A stretch of 6,316 bases of DNA from JBBRRP01 sp964609655 (GCA_964609655.1 CAZSUA010000326.1:1-6316); one strand, 5' to 3'. Counted from the first letter of the stretch, positions 1 to 5,971 are shown. Notes: generated from the sequence alone by a model not told the origin. Made by a program: numbers and translations.

Positions 1-368
1 GGCAATTTGGCGAACTGCTCGGCATCGCCTTTCAATTGGTGGATGACGTGCTGGATTACTCGGGTGAGAACACCGGCAAGACACTATTCGCTGACCTTAC
101 GGAAGGTAAGCTGACATTGCCGTTGGTGCTCGCAGTCTCACGCCGACCGGAGCTATTGGCCCCGCTCAGCGAGATCCACTCGGGAGACGCGCGCCGTGTC
201 GCGGAAGTGAGTCGCGCTGTGGTTGAAAGCGGGGCTTGCGATGAGGTTCGCCTGCGCGCCAAGCACCACACCGAACAAGCCGTGGCCCAGCTCCTCGGGA
301 TCCCAGCCTCACCCGCCAAAACGCTGCTTGAACACGTGGCGTTTCAATTGGCGCAGCGCATCGCCTAA
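1..368 (+). CDS. Polyprenyl diphosphate synthase, C-terminal part (5' end outside window)
   Basis: This trans-isoprenyl diphosphate synthase (all-alpha polyprenyl synthetase family) would condense isopentenyl diphosphate onto an allylic diphosphate to make a C15-C40+ chain. The reading frame is open from base 3 and ends at TAA 366-368, giving 121 visible residues of a protein usually about 300-340 long. The second aspartate-rich motif is intact: FQLVDDVLDYSG, with DDVLD at visible residues 14-18, which binds Mg2+ and the IPP side. It is followed by the family signature TGK...DLTEGKLTLPL. The first DDxxD motif, the chain-length determinants and the start lie upstream of the window, so the product (farnesyl, geranylgeranyl, octaprenyl and so on) cannot be fixed and no gene symbol is given. 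An internal TTG at base 36 is not the real start, because family similarity continues upstream of it. The gene converges on the TPR gene, with 24 bp between the stop codons. Confidence 0.95.
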   Translation, partial: QFGELLGIAFQLVDDVLDYSGENTGKTLFADLTEGKLTLPLVLAVSRRPELLAPLSEIHSGDARRVAEVSRAVVESGACDEVRLRAKHHTEQAVAQLLGIPASPAKTLLEHVAFQLAQRIA

Positions 369-381
369 CCCACCGTTAGGC
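363..381. terminator. Hairpin overlapping the polyprenyl synthase stop codon
   Basis: A perfect 7-bp inverted repeat, GCCTAAC, five-base loop CCACC, then GTTAGGC, includes the TAA stop codon at 366-368. It lies at the junction of two convergent genes, where a bidirectional terminator is expected. No T-run follows on either strand, so it is not a classical intrinsic terminator. It may act with Rho or as a 3'-end stabiliser. The stem is read directly from the sequence; its role is inferred. Confidence 0.4.
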
Positions 382-389
382 AACAGACT

Positions 390-402
390 CGCTCAGTGAG
401 CG
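390..402. terminator. Second short inverted repeat at the convergent junction
   Basis: CGCTCA-G-TGAGCG is a perfect 6-bp inverted repeat around a single base. In RNA this would be a 5-bp stem with a three-base loop. It spans the stop codon of the minus-strand TPR gene (393-395) and starts nine bases from the first hairpin. It has no T-tract, and the stem is short enough to be chance, so a role as part of the convergent terminator is only possible. Confidence 0.22.
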
Positions 403-1457
403 GTTGAGTCGGGCGGAAGTTGTGCGTTCGCTTCGGCTTCAGCCGGGGGCTCTAGGAATGCAGCCGTGAGTTCACGTTCGAGCGCCGAGCGGATCTCGCT
501 TTGAACGTATTCGATGGCGCCTGCAAGGCGTTCCACGTTGCGCTGGTAGACAAATACGCGAGCGGTGGGGTTCGGATCGTCCGGGGCGAGGGACACGCTA
601 TCCAACAAGAGTAAGGCCCTCGGGTCGACACCATCCACGACCACTTCGACGCCAGGCACGTCGCAAACGTAGACTTCTTCTTGCCGAATAAATCGCTTCA
701 GATCGTCCTCAAGGGACGCCAAGGCGCGCTTGGCGGTCATTTGGAACGTTTCGGGGGTGAGTGACCAAACGGGAGCCGGCTGCTCGAGATCCAATTCGCG
801 CGAGCGCAGGAATGCTTGCGTCCCAAGTCCCGCTTCGCCCAGCTCGTCTAAGATCAAACCCAGGTAATACTGAGCCTCTGGGTTCGTTGGGTTGCGCTTC
901 ACAGCATCTTCGACGAGCGGTCGAGATTCCTCGATCGCTCCCGTTTCGTAGTACGCGCGACCTACGAGGAAGGTGTGGTTTGGATTATCAAACGGACCTT
1001 TGGGAAACCTTTGAACAATGACCTTAGCGGCATCCAGGTCGCCCCGACCGAGCAAGGCATCGAAATGCAGGAGTAACGCATCGACGACCTCGTCCTCGGA
1101 TTCTGCCAAGTCGAGCGCGTGTTCGCACATGGCTATCGCATCGTCGAACTCGCCCAGCGGGTGGATGTAAACTTCAGCGGCGTTGAGCATGGCCTCGAGA
1201 TAGGTGTCGTCCAGCGCGATAGCCTGGGTGTAGTGCTCTACCGCATCCTCAAACTCACCCTTCAGCGCGGCCACGTACCCCAGCAGATTGTAGGCTTCCG
1301 GAGACTGGCTATCGATTTCAAGCGCGCGCTTGCCAGACAGCTCCGCGCCCTCCGAATCGCCTCGTTGGACGAGATCCCAGCCGCGGTCCAGGTGAGCCGA
1401 GAACTGATCCATATCGCGTGCCGTTAAATCGTCCGTACCCACGAGCGTGTCAAGCAA
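393..1457 (-). CDS. TPR protein with C-terminal degenerate zincin-like domain
   Basis: The product is up to 354 aa from TTG at 1457, or 339 aa from ATG at 1412. GTG at 1442 is a third in-frame option. None has a clear Shine-Dalgarno sequence, and the ATG is favoured because the TPR-like helices begin just after it. Residues below count from the TTG. Residues about 20-225 are tetratricopeptide repeats, seen best at 55-85 (AYNLLGYVAALKGEFEDAV), 161-190 and 194-223. Residues about 240-336 resemble the minimal zincin metallopeptidase family (Zincin_1 type), with VEVVVDGVDP and then ARVFVYQRNVERLAG, the usual strand before the catalytic helix. Where HExxH is expected, the helix reads ERELTAAF, so both histidines appear to be Arg328 and Ala332. 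A binding or scaffold role is therefore likelier than proteolysis. There is no signal peptide or membrane segment, so it is probably cytoplasmic. It lies downstream of the L,D-transpeptidase on the same strand with an 80-125 bp gap and no obvious terminator, so co-transcription is possible. The zincin match is from memory of the family. Confidence 0.88.
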   Translation of the reverse strand: MLDTLVGTDDLTARDMDQFSAHLDRGWDLVQRGDSEGAELSGKRALEIDSQSPEAYNLLGYVAALKGEFEDAVEHYTQAIALDDTYLEAMLNAAEVYIHPLGEFDDAIAMCEHALDLAESEDEVVDALLLHFDALLGRGDLDAAKVIVQRFPKGPFDNPNHTFLVGRAYYETGAIEESRPLVEDAVKRNPTNPEAQYYLGLILDELGEAGLGTQAFLRSRELDLEQPAPVWSLTPETFQMTAKRALASLEDDLKRFIRQEEVYVCDVPGVEVVVDGVDPRALLLLDSVSLAPDDPNPTARVFVYQRNVERLAGAIEYVQSEIRSALERELTAAFLEPPAEAEANAQLPPDSTAH

Positions 1458-1537
1458 TCCGGCTCAAACCGCGGAAGAGTTTAGGGGTGACGCTCCGAAA
1501 TCTGGGCCGAACGCCAAACTGGGCGGAAAATCTGCGC

Positions 1538-3226
1538 CTATTCATGGACAACCACACGGCTGCCCGGTTGGTTGTCCCGGGCCCAAACTCCGTGCACGCC
1601 ATGGGGAACGGGTGGGTCCGTGTAGAAGAACAGCCACTTCGCATCGAGCGGGGCTAGGTTGACGCAGCCGTGGCTCATCTGGGTGCCAAAGTTCTTGTGC
1701 CAAAACGCTCCATGAAGCGCGAATGCCTTGTAATAGTACATCACGTACGGGACGTCTTCGATGCTGTACGGGAGATCTCCCGCGGCTGAGCCATCCCCAT
1801 CCATCGTGGCGGTGATGTGCTTTTCGCGAATCCGCCATTCGCCGACCGGCGTGCTGTGATCTTTATCCTTAATTTTCGAGGATTTCCCCGTTGAAACGAG
1901 CGTGGCGTAGACGGGCTTGTTGCCTTCATACACGACCAGCGTCTGTTGCCTCAGGTTCACATCGATCCAACGCTCCGTAGGCAGCAGATTCACGGGTGGC
2001 GGCCCCGGCTCGGTGATGCGGATGCTACGGTCGGAAATCCAAAGCCCCGTCGCCAGTTGGTGAAACGACTTTCCGCGCACGGTATGGCTCCTGCCAGAAA
2101 GTTTTACGGGCTCGAATAGCTTTGCTTTGCCGGCAGGCTTCAGAAGATCCTTCGCTTCATCCAGCTCATACAACGTAGCTTCTTTGCGCCAGCCGTAAAC
2201 CCAAGCCATGGGCAACGCGAACGTTTGACCGTCGAGTTCGACGCCTTTGAACTCTGGACCTGCCGTTACCCAGAAACGGTCTGAGGGTGCGATCATGCCC
2301 TTGGTTGTCTTGTACCAAGTTCGCCCATTCCAACGGAAGGTGCTGTCAACTGCGACATAGAAACCGGCAACCATCCGTTTGATCAGGATCCCATCCCCTT
2401 CCGCTGCCAGCTCGTCCAGAGTGACGTCGTGCACGCTGGCGTCGCCCTGCTGCCACCACGGCATGGCGGTTTCATTCAGTGCAGAGACCTCACCGGCGCT
2501 GAGCTCCGCTGATTCGGGCGCTCCCGCATCCAGGTCCACGGGTGCTGATGCAGCAGGGGCGGCTTCGGGCGCAGCTGTTGGTGCAGGCTTGACGGTCGTG
2601 GTGGCGGTCGGGTTCTTGGGCTCCGCTTTGGCGGCTTTTTCTTTGAGATAAGGCTCGTATTCCTCCATCTGCTCGGGAGATGGGATGGAGCGGTAAAGCG
2701 GCGTTCCGTGTTTTGAGTTACGCGCGTATTTGTAGGGCAGGACCTGCTCGAGATCAGGTTGCTTGAAGGTTAATCTGGGTTTCTTGCCGGGAGTCTCAAT
2801 GCTCCCGTCGTTGGCGCAGACGTAACCGCCCGTGGTGAGCTGATACCAGCCCGCGGCGCAGTCGTCAGTTTTGGTGACGCTCGGCAGCACTGCGAGCCGT
2901 CCTCCACTTTTGGCCCAAGCGAGCTTGGTACGGCGGTCTGTTTTCGTCTCCGCATATATACCGGTTTCCCGGGCGGTAACCAGAAACCAGGGTCCCGGGT
3001 AATCCAGCTTGGTGTGCGCGTCTGCGCGCACGGGGCCTTCGGAGCCTGCGTTGGGACTTCCGGCACTGCCGGCGGGCGCTTGCGGCACGCTTGGTTGAGC
3101 CGGCTGAGCGGCGGTAGCGATAGGGCGCACGGGTACCGACTGTTCGGGGGTATTGCGTTTGGACCCGTCGCATGCGGCCGACAACAGAGCGAGTGCGACG
3201 AAGCAGGTAAGTTTGGGGGCCGACAT
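1538..3226 (-). CDS. L,D-transpeptidase lipoprotein (YkuD catalytic domain)
   Basis: This 562-aa envelope enzyme is predicted to form 3-3 peptidoglycan cross-links or attach proteins to peptidoglycan through a cysteine acyl-enzyme. The start is ATG at 3226. Residues 1-19 are a lipoprotein signal peptide ending LLSAAC, with Cys19 as the lipidated residue. Residues 20-70 are a Pro/Ala/Gly-rich linker. Residues about 78-145 look like a bacterial SH3 domain (ARETGIYAE, then GWYQLTTGGYVCANDG). Residues about 200-245 are a second Ala/Pro linker. Residues about 275-405 form another beta-rich module with SH3-like pieces (GRTWYKTTKGMI, FHQLATGLWISDRSI). The YkuD domain spans about 417-552: WIDVNLRQQTLVVYEG, the STPVGEW turn at 458-464, HG at 505-506, and SHGCVNL with catalytic Cys521. 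All expected catalytic residues are present. At 562 aa it is much longer than minimal YkuD enzymes because of the N-terminal modules. The coding strand has no Shine-Dalgarno sequence upstream; the purine-rich GGGAGG there lies on the opposite strand. It is divergent from the TonB-like gene. Its exact substrate is unknown. Confidence 0.93.
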   Translation of the reverse strand: MSAPKLTCFVALALLSAACDGSKRNTPEQSVPVRPIATAAQPAQPSVPQAPAGSAGSPNAGSEGPVRADAHTKLDYPGPWFLVTARETGIYAETKTDRRTKLAWAKSGGRLAVLPSVTKTDDCAAGWYQLTTGGYVCANDGSIETPGKKPRLTFKQPDLEQVLPYKYARNSKHGTPLYRSIPSPEQMEEYEPYLKEKAAKAEPKNPTATTTVKPAPTAAPEAAPAASAPVDLDAGAPESAELSAGEVSALNETAMPWWQQGDASVHDVTLDELAAEGDGILIKRMVAGFYVAVDSTFRWNGRTWYKTTKGMIAPSDRFWVTAGPEFKGVELDGQTFALPMAWVYGWRKEATLYELDEAKDLLKPAGKAKLFEPVKLSGRSHTVRGKSFHQLATGLWISDRSIRITEPGPPPVNLLPTERWIDVNLRQQTLVVYEGNKPVYATLVSTGKSSKIKDKDHSTPVGEWRIREKHITATMDGDGSAAGDLPYSIEDVPYVMYYYKAFALHGAFWHKNFGTQMSHGCVNLAPLDAKWLFFYTDPPVPHGVHGVWARDNQPGSRVVVHE

Positions 3227-3272
3227 ATTTTGGGAGGTGCGCGAGGAGGGTGACTTACTACCGAGCGAGCCG

Positions 3273-3282
3273 GTGGATCCAC
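3273..3282. repeat. Perfect 10-bp palindrome in the divergent intergenic region
   Basis: GTGGATCCAC is a perfect palindrome, 46 bp upstream of the L,D-transpeptidase ATG and 123 bp upstream of the GTG start of the TonB-like gene. It is placed where an operator for either divergent gene could lie. It is short and isolated, so chance is a serious alternative. Confidence 0.2.
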
Positions 3283-3325
3283 TTCTTGCTGCGGAAGCCA
3301 GGTGGGGGCTGAAACACTCGTAGCG

Positions 3326-3356
3326 TTGAAACCATCAGCGAGGACCGTGCCAGAAT
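3326..3356 (+). promoter_or_regulatory. Possible sigma-70-type promoter for the TonB-like gene
   Basis: TTGAAA at 3326-3331 matches five of six -35 consensus bases. CAGAAT at 3351-3356 matches four of six -10 bases. The spacer is 19 bp, longer than the usual 17. Transcription would begin near 3363, leaving about 43 nt of leader before the GTG start. This is a weak match in the expected place and may be chance. No comparable site was found for the divergent minus-strand gene. Confidence 0.22.
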
Positions 3357-3387
3357 CGAAAATGCGGTTCTTCGCGCAAAGCTTCGC

Positions 3388-3393
3388 GGGAGG
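3388..3393 (+). promoter_or_regulatory. Shine-Dalgarno sequence for the TonB-like gene
   Basis: GGGAGG lies 12 bases before the GTG codon at 3406. This spacing is slightly long but usable. It supports GTG 3406 as the start, since no other in-frame start codon sits closer to it. Confidence 0.5.
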
Positions 3394-3405
3394 TATCGTG
3401 CGCCC

Positions 3406-4896
3406 GTGGATATCGAGACGCGCCCAAGTGGAAAACGGAACACGCGCGCTCGGAGAGTTTGGGCGTTTGTATTTCTCTCGCTGATTCTGCACCTGCCATT
3501 CACGCCTTTTCTCGGTTACTTGGGCCTCTTCTCGCTGCTCAAAGCACCGGAAGAAATTCCTGATCTTGGAGAGATCCGGGGTATCCCTATCGAGCTCTTG
3601 TCGTCGGATCCTGGGGCCAGTGAGGCTGTTCCGGCGGAAGAGCCCGCGGCCGCCCCCGTTGAGGCCCCGGCCCCAGCTGCCGAGGCATCGAACGCGGCAG
3701 ATGCACGTGCACCGCTGGGAGATGCAGGCGCGGATGCCTCCGCCGAAGACGCGGCCGTGCCAGATGCGGGAGTCGATGCAGGGCCGGACGCGGGAGTTGA
3801 TGCAGGGCCAGATGCGGGAGTCGAGGTGGCTGACGCTTCGCCGCTCGACGCGGGCGACGCCGCGCCTGCTACTGATGCCGATGCGGGCGACGCGGAGGCG
3901 GTCTCCTCGCTCGATGCCGGGGACTCAGGCGGGGATCCGGTTGCTTTGAGTGGTGCGGCGGGCGCCGTGGCAGACAGCAACGCCAACGTGAGCGCTGTTA
4001 TTTACACCGAAGCAATTCGGCGCCACAGCTTGGGTCCGCGCGTGGGCCGTATTCTCAGCTCGCTGTATCAATGGCGCGATTTCTTTGGTCCCACTGGGCT
4101 CGATCCGATCCGCGATATCGATCGAATTCTGATTGCAGGTCCACAGTTTCGGGACACCTCGGATGTCGTCGTGGTGCTTCAGCACCACCTGCCCCCGGCG
4201 GAACTTAGGCGCGCGATCGCCCGCTTGGTGAAACGGGATCCAGAGGGGGCTTGGCTGCCCGCTCAGGTGCCTGTGGCCCGCGCGAGCGCCGATCGTGCTT
4301 CACGCTTCTTTGTGCTGCCCAACGACCACCTGGTGATCATTGCGCCAAAGAGCGCACTAGCTGACGCACTTTCGAACAAGGGCAAAGCCAGCCTGCGCCC
4401 AGCAGCGGGCAGGGAATTGATGGTGGCGCGCCTGGTCCTTCCCTGGCGCGCGTTCGTAGGCATGCCGTTTCGAATCCCTCACAGCATGAAGTGGGCAAAA
4501 GTTATCTTGGAGACGCGTGTCGGAGGCCGAGTGGCGATTAACCTCGAGGCCGAGGACGATTCGGAGGCTGGCGCAGAAGAGACGGCGGCACTCCTCGAGC
4601 GAACAGTCGCCTCCGTGTCTAGCCTCAATTGGGGAGTCTTGGGCGCACTGCTGGGCGGGAGTCAGCATCGGTTTTTGGAAACTTGGCACTTCGAGGCTCA
4701 AGGGCCCAAAGTCGTGGGCACGATTGTGCTGACCGACGCACAAGTGAGTGGCATCCTGGATCTGCTGGAAGCGGCTTTGGCGCAGATGGAGCATCGCTCC
4801 TTGCCGAAGCCTGTGGAACCAGCCCCGCCCAAGCCAGGATCTTCGGTGCCGAAGACCCGAACAGTACCGAAACCGACCCCAGCCGCGCCGCCCTGA
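3406..4896 (+). CDS. Inner-membrane protein with TonB-like anchor, Asp/Ala linker and unknown domain
   Basis: This 496-aa protein starts at GTG 3406. Residues 1-17 are basic (KRNTRARR) and 18-45 are hydrophobic, which fits an uncleaved anchor with the N-terminus in the cytoplasm. The anchor contains S25-xxx-H29 and L36, matching Ser16, His20 and Leu27 of E. coli TonB, the face that contacts ExbB/ExbD; TonB Ser31 aligns with Gly40. GIPIELL at 59-65 resembles the segment after the TonB anchor. Residues about 70-190 are a low-complexity Ala/Pro then Asp/Ala/Gly linker with three PDAGVDAG-type units at 119-142. Residues about 195-465 look globular, including YQWRDFFGPTGLDPIRDIDR, ILIAGP and HLVIIAP, with no catalytic motif that I recognise and no TonB C-terminal domain. 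Residues 467-496 are a Pro/Lys-rich tail. I believe related proteins of unknown function occur in other myxobacteria, but this is from memory. It is divergent from the L,D-transpeptidase and convergent with the next gene. A periplasm-spanning partner of an ExbBD-like motor is an inference. Confidence 0.85.
   Translation: MDIETRPSGKRNTRARRVWAFVFLSLILHLPFTPFLGYLGLFSLLKAPEEIPDLGEIRGIPIELLSSDPGASEAVPAEEPAAAPVEAPAPAAEASNAADARAPLGDAGADASAEDAAVPDAGVDAGPDAGVDAGPDAGVEVADASPLDAGDAAPATDADAGDAEAVSSLDAGDSGGDPVALSGAAGAVADSNANVSAVIYTEAIRRHSLGPRVGRILSSLYQWRDFFGPTGLDPIRDIDRILIAGPQFRDTSDVVVVLQHHLPPAELRRAIARLVKRDPEGAWLPAQVPVARASADRASRFFVLPNDHLVIIAPKSALADALSNKGKASLRPAAGRELMVARLVLPWRAFVGMPFRIPHSMKWAKVILETRVGGRVAINLEAEDDSEAGAEETAALLERTVASVSSLNWGVLGALLGGSQHRFLETWHFEAQGPKVVGTIVLTDAQVSGILDLLEAALAQMEHRSLPKPVEPAPPKPGSSVPKTRTVPKPTPAAPP
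3760..3831 (+). repeat. 24-bp tandem repeat encoding PDAGVDAG
   Basis: Three in-frame 24-bp units lie at 3760-3783, 3784-3807 and 3808-3831. Units 1 and 2 differ at three bases, all third codon positions and all silent, and both encode PDAGVDAG. Unit 3 is identical to unit 1 for its first 17 bases and then diverges to PDAGVEVA. The repeat lies in the flexible linker of the TonB-like protein and probably arose by slippage or unequal exchange. Confidence 0.85.
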
Positions 4897-4903
4897 GCCC
4901 CGC

Positions 4904-5932
4904 CTACAGCACTGTCGTCGGAGCCACGCTGGGCTCGGGTACCGTTGGCTGAGCCACAGGAAGGCCCTCCGGAAGAGTGCCCATTTGGTAATGGTGCAGA
5001 AATGCTTCGACATCCTTCGGGTCGGCATTGCCCAGGGAGAACGCGTGCCCCGAACGGTGGGTGATGCAGAGGCGATCGCGGCCGCGGAAGCTGTCAAAAG
5101 CGGTGGTGGCCAGAAAATCCAAACCCAGCCCCGCCAAAACCGCCAGCACACCGGTGCTGATGAGCGGGAGCGAGCCACCCGGTACCCGAAGGCCATCGAG
5201 CAACATGCCAACCCCTAGATAACTGCCCAGCACCAGGGCTCCGAGCCCTGCGTAGAGCAGAGCCCCTCGGTAGCGAACCTCACGGCTCACTTTACCCAGC
5301 TCATCTGCAGGCACGAGCACCATCACTTCTTTTATCACTCGCCCCAACAGCTGACGGCGATAGACGAGTTCAAGCCCGGTTTCTATCACTCGGAGCCGGG
5401 CCTCGGTGCGATAGCCCAAAATCCAGCGCCCGACGAGCGCTGCGCTCTGACGAAGCACCAAAAAAGGCGAAAATGCCAAGATAGCAGTTAGCCAGGATGG
5501 GCGCGGCGGGTCGATGAGCTCTCCGTCAACCAGGACATTCCCTATCGGGCGCTGAGGGGGCTCGGGCAAGGCTTGCCAAAGATCCGCGGCTTGATCGCGA
5601 AACACTTCATCAATCACGGCCAACGCGTTGATCTTTCGGGAGCGCGCTAACTCGACGAAGCGCGACATCGCCATCTTTGACGTTAACTCGTGTTCTGAAA
5701 TCAGCGTGTAGGTGCCCACGGCCAGAGCCAGCCCGAGCAAGCGCCGTTCGGTGCTGTTCCGCTGCTCCTGCGCTAAGATCGCGTTCAGATCCCCCCAAGG
5801 AGTCGGAAAGTTTTCGTCGCGATTGGGCTCTCGCAAGCCCAAGATCTCTTGAGCCCAAGCGCTGCACAGGCAATCCAAATCGGGCGAGGAGCGAAGGGCC
5901 CTCGGAGTGAGCGCGGGCGCCTCTTCCGTCAT
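4904..5932 (-). CDS. Conserved-looking membrane protein of unknown function
   Basis: This 342-aa product starts at ATG 5932, with a weak TAAGG upstream (about nine bases spacing). I do not recognise a named family. Residues 1-125 look soluble and helical, without a signal peptide (MTEEAPALTPRALRSSPDLD). Residues 148-172 are moderately hydrophobic, around FSPFLVLRQSAALVGRWI. Residues 175-222 alternate charged and hydrophobic residues like beta strands (RLRVIETGLELVYRRQLLGR, then VPADELGKVSREVRY). Two clear membrane helices follow at about 224-246 and 256-278, separated by a short Gly/Pro-rich loop. Residues 283-316 return to a strand-then-helix pattern (RDRLCITHRSGHAFSLGN, then DPKDVEAFLHHY). 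Strands before and a strand-helix after a membrane hairpin could be a PH-like domain split by the hairpin, but this is speculative. The C-terminus is Pro/Val-rich and disordered. The gene lies 39 bp downstream of panD on the same strand, so it is probably co-transcribed; a functional link to pantothenate synthesis is not shown. Confidence 0.83.
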   Translation of the reverse strand: MTEEAPALTPRALRSSPDLDCLCSAWAQEILGLREPNRDENFPTPWGDLNAILAQEQRNSTERRLLGLALAVGTYTLISEHELTSKMAMSRFVELARSRKINALAVIDEVFRDQAADLWQALPEPPQRPIGNVLVDGELIDPPRPSWLTAILAFSPFLVLRQSAALVGRWILGYRTEARLRVIETGLELVYRRQLLGRVIKEVMVLVPADELGKVSREVRYRGALLYAGLGALVLGSYLGVGMLLDGLRVPGGSLPLISTGVLAVLAGLGLDFLATTAFDSFRGRDRLCITHRSGHAFSLGNADPKDVEAFLHHYQMGTLPEGLPVAQPTVPEPSVAPTTVL

Positions 5933-5971
5933 GCCTCGGAGCCTTACATTTCTAGGGCCGAAATGGCGCCC

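Noticed and set aside
36..368. Polyprenyl synthase start at the TTG at base 36
   Set aside because: The frame is open to the window edge and the FGELLGIAFQL segment upstream belongs to the family, so the TTG is an internal Leu codon.
1423..1453. TTGACA (minus strand, 1453-1448) followed by TTTAAC (1428-1423) as a promoter for the TPR gene
   Set aside because: The -35 is perfect but the spacer is 19 bp and the -10 is only four of six. It would place the transcript start about four bases before ATG 1412, and it would lie inside the gene if TTG 1457 is the start. Too weak to annotate.
3250..3312. Short plus-strand frame starting GTG after a GAGGAGG stretch in the divergent spacer
   Set aside because: It has only about 20 codons, and the purine stretch sits directly against the GTG, too close to act as a Shine-Dalgarno. 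The peptide has no recognisable feature.
2770..3492. 240-codon minus-strand open frame overlapping the transpeptidase start and the divergent spacer
   Set aside because: It is out of frame with the clear signal peptide and SH3-like module, its product is rich in Pro, Arg and Ser without any domain, and it also runs over the start of the TonB-like gene. It is a shadow frame of GC-rich DNA.
3516..3986. 156-codon Ala/Ser/Pro-rich minus-strand open frame
   Set aside because: It is the antisense of the Asp/Ala/Gly linker; the low-complexity DNA opens the opposite frame automatically.
4357..5211. 284-codon minus-strand open frame across the ends of two convergent genes
   Set aside because: It is antisense to the globular domain of the TonB-like gene and out of frame with the membrane protein gene. 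The product is rich in Arg, Cys, Trp and His, typical of a shadow frame.
4748..5218. 156-codon plus-strand open frame crossing the convergent junction
   Set aside because: It starts inside the TonB-like gene in another frame and runs antisense to the membrane protein; no domain or ribosome binding site supports it.
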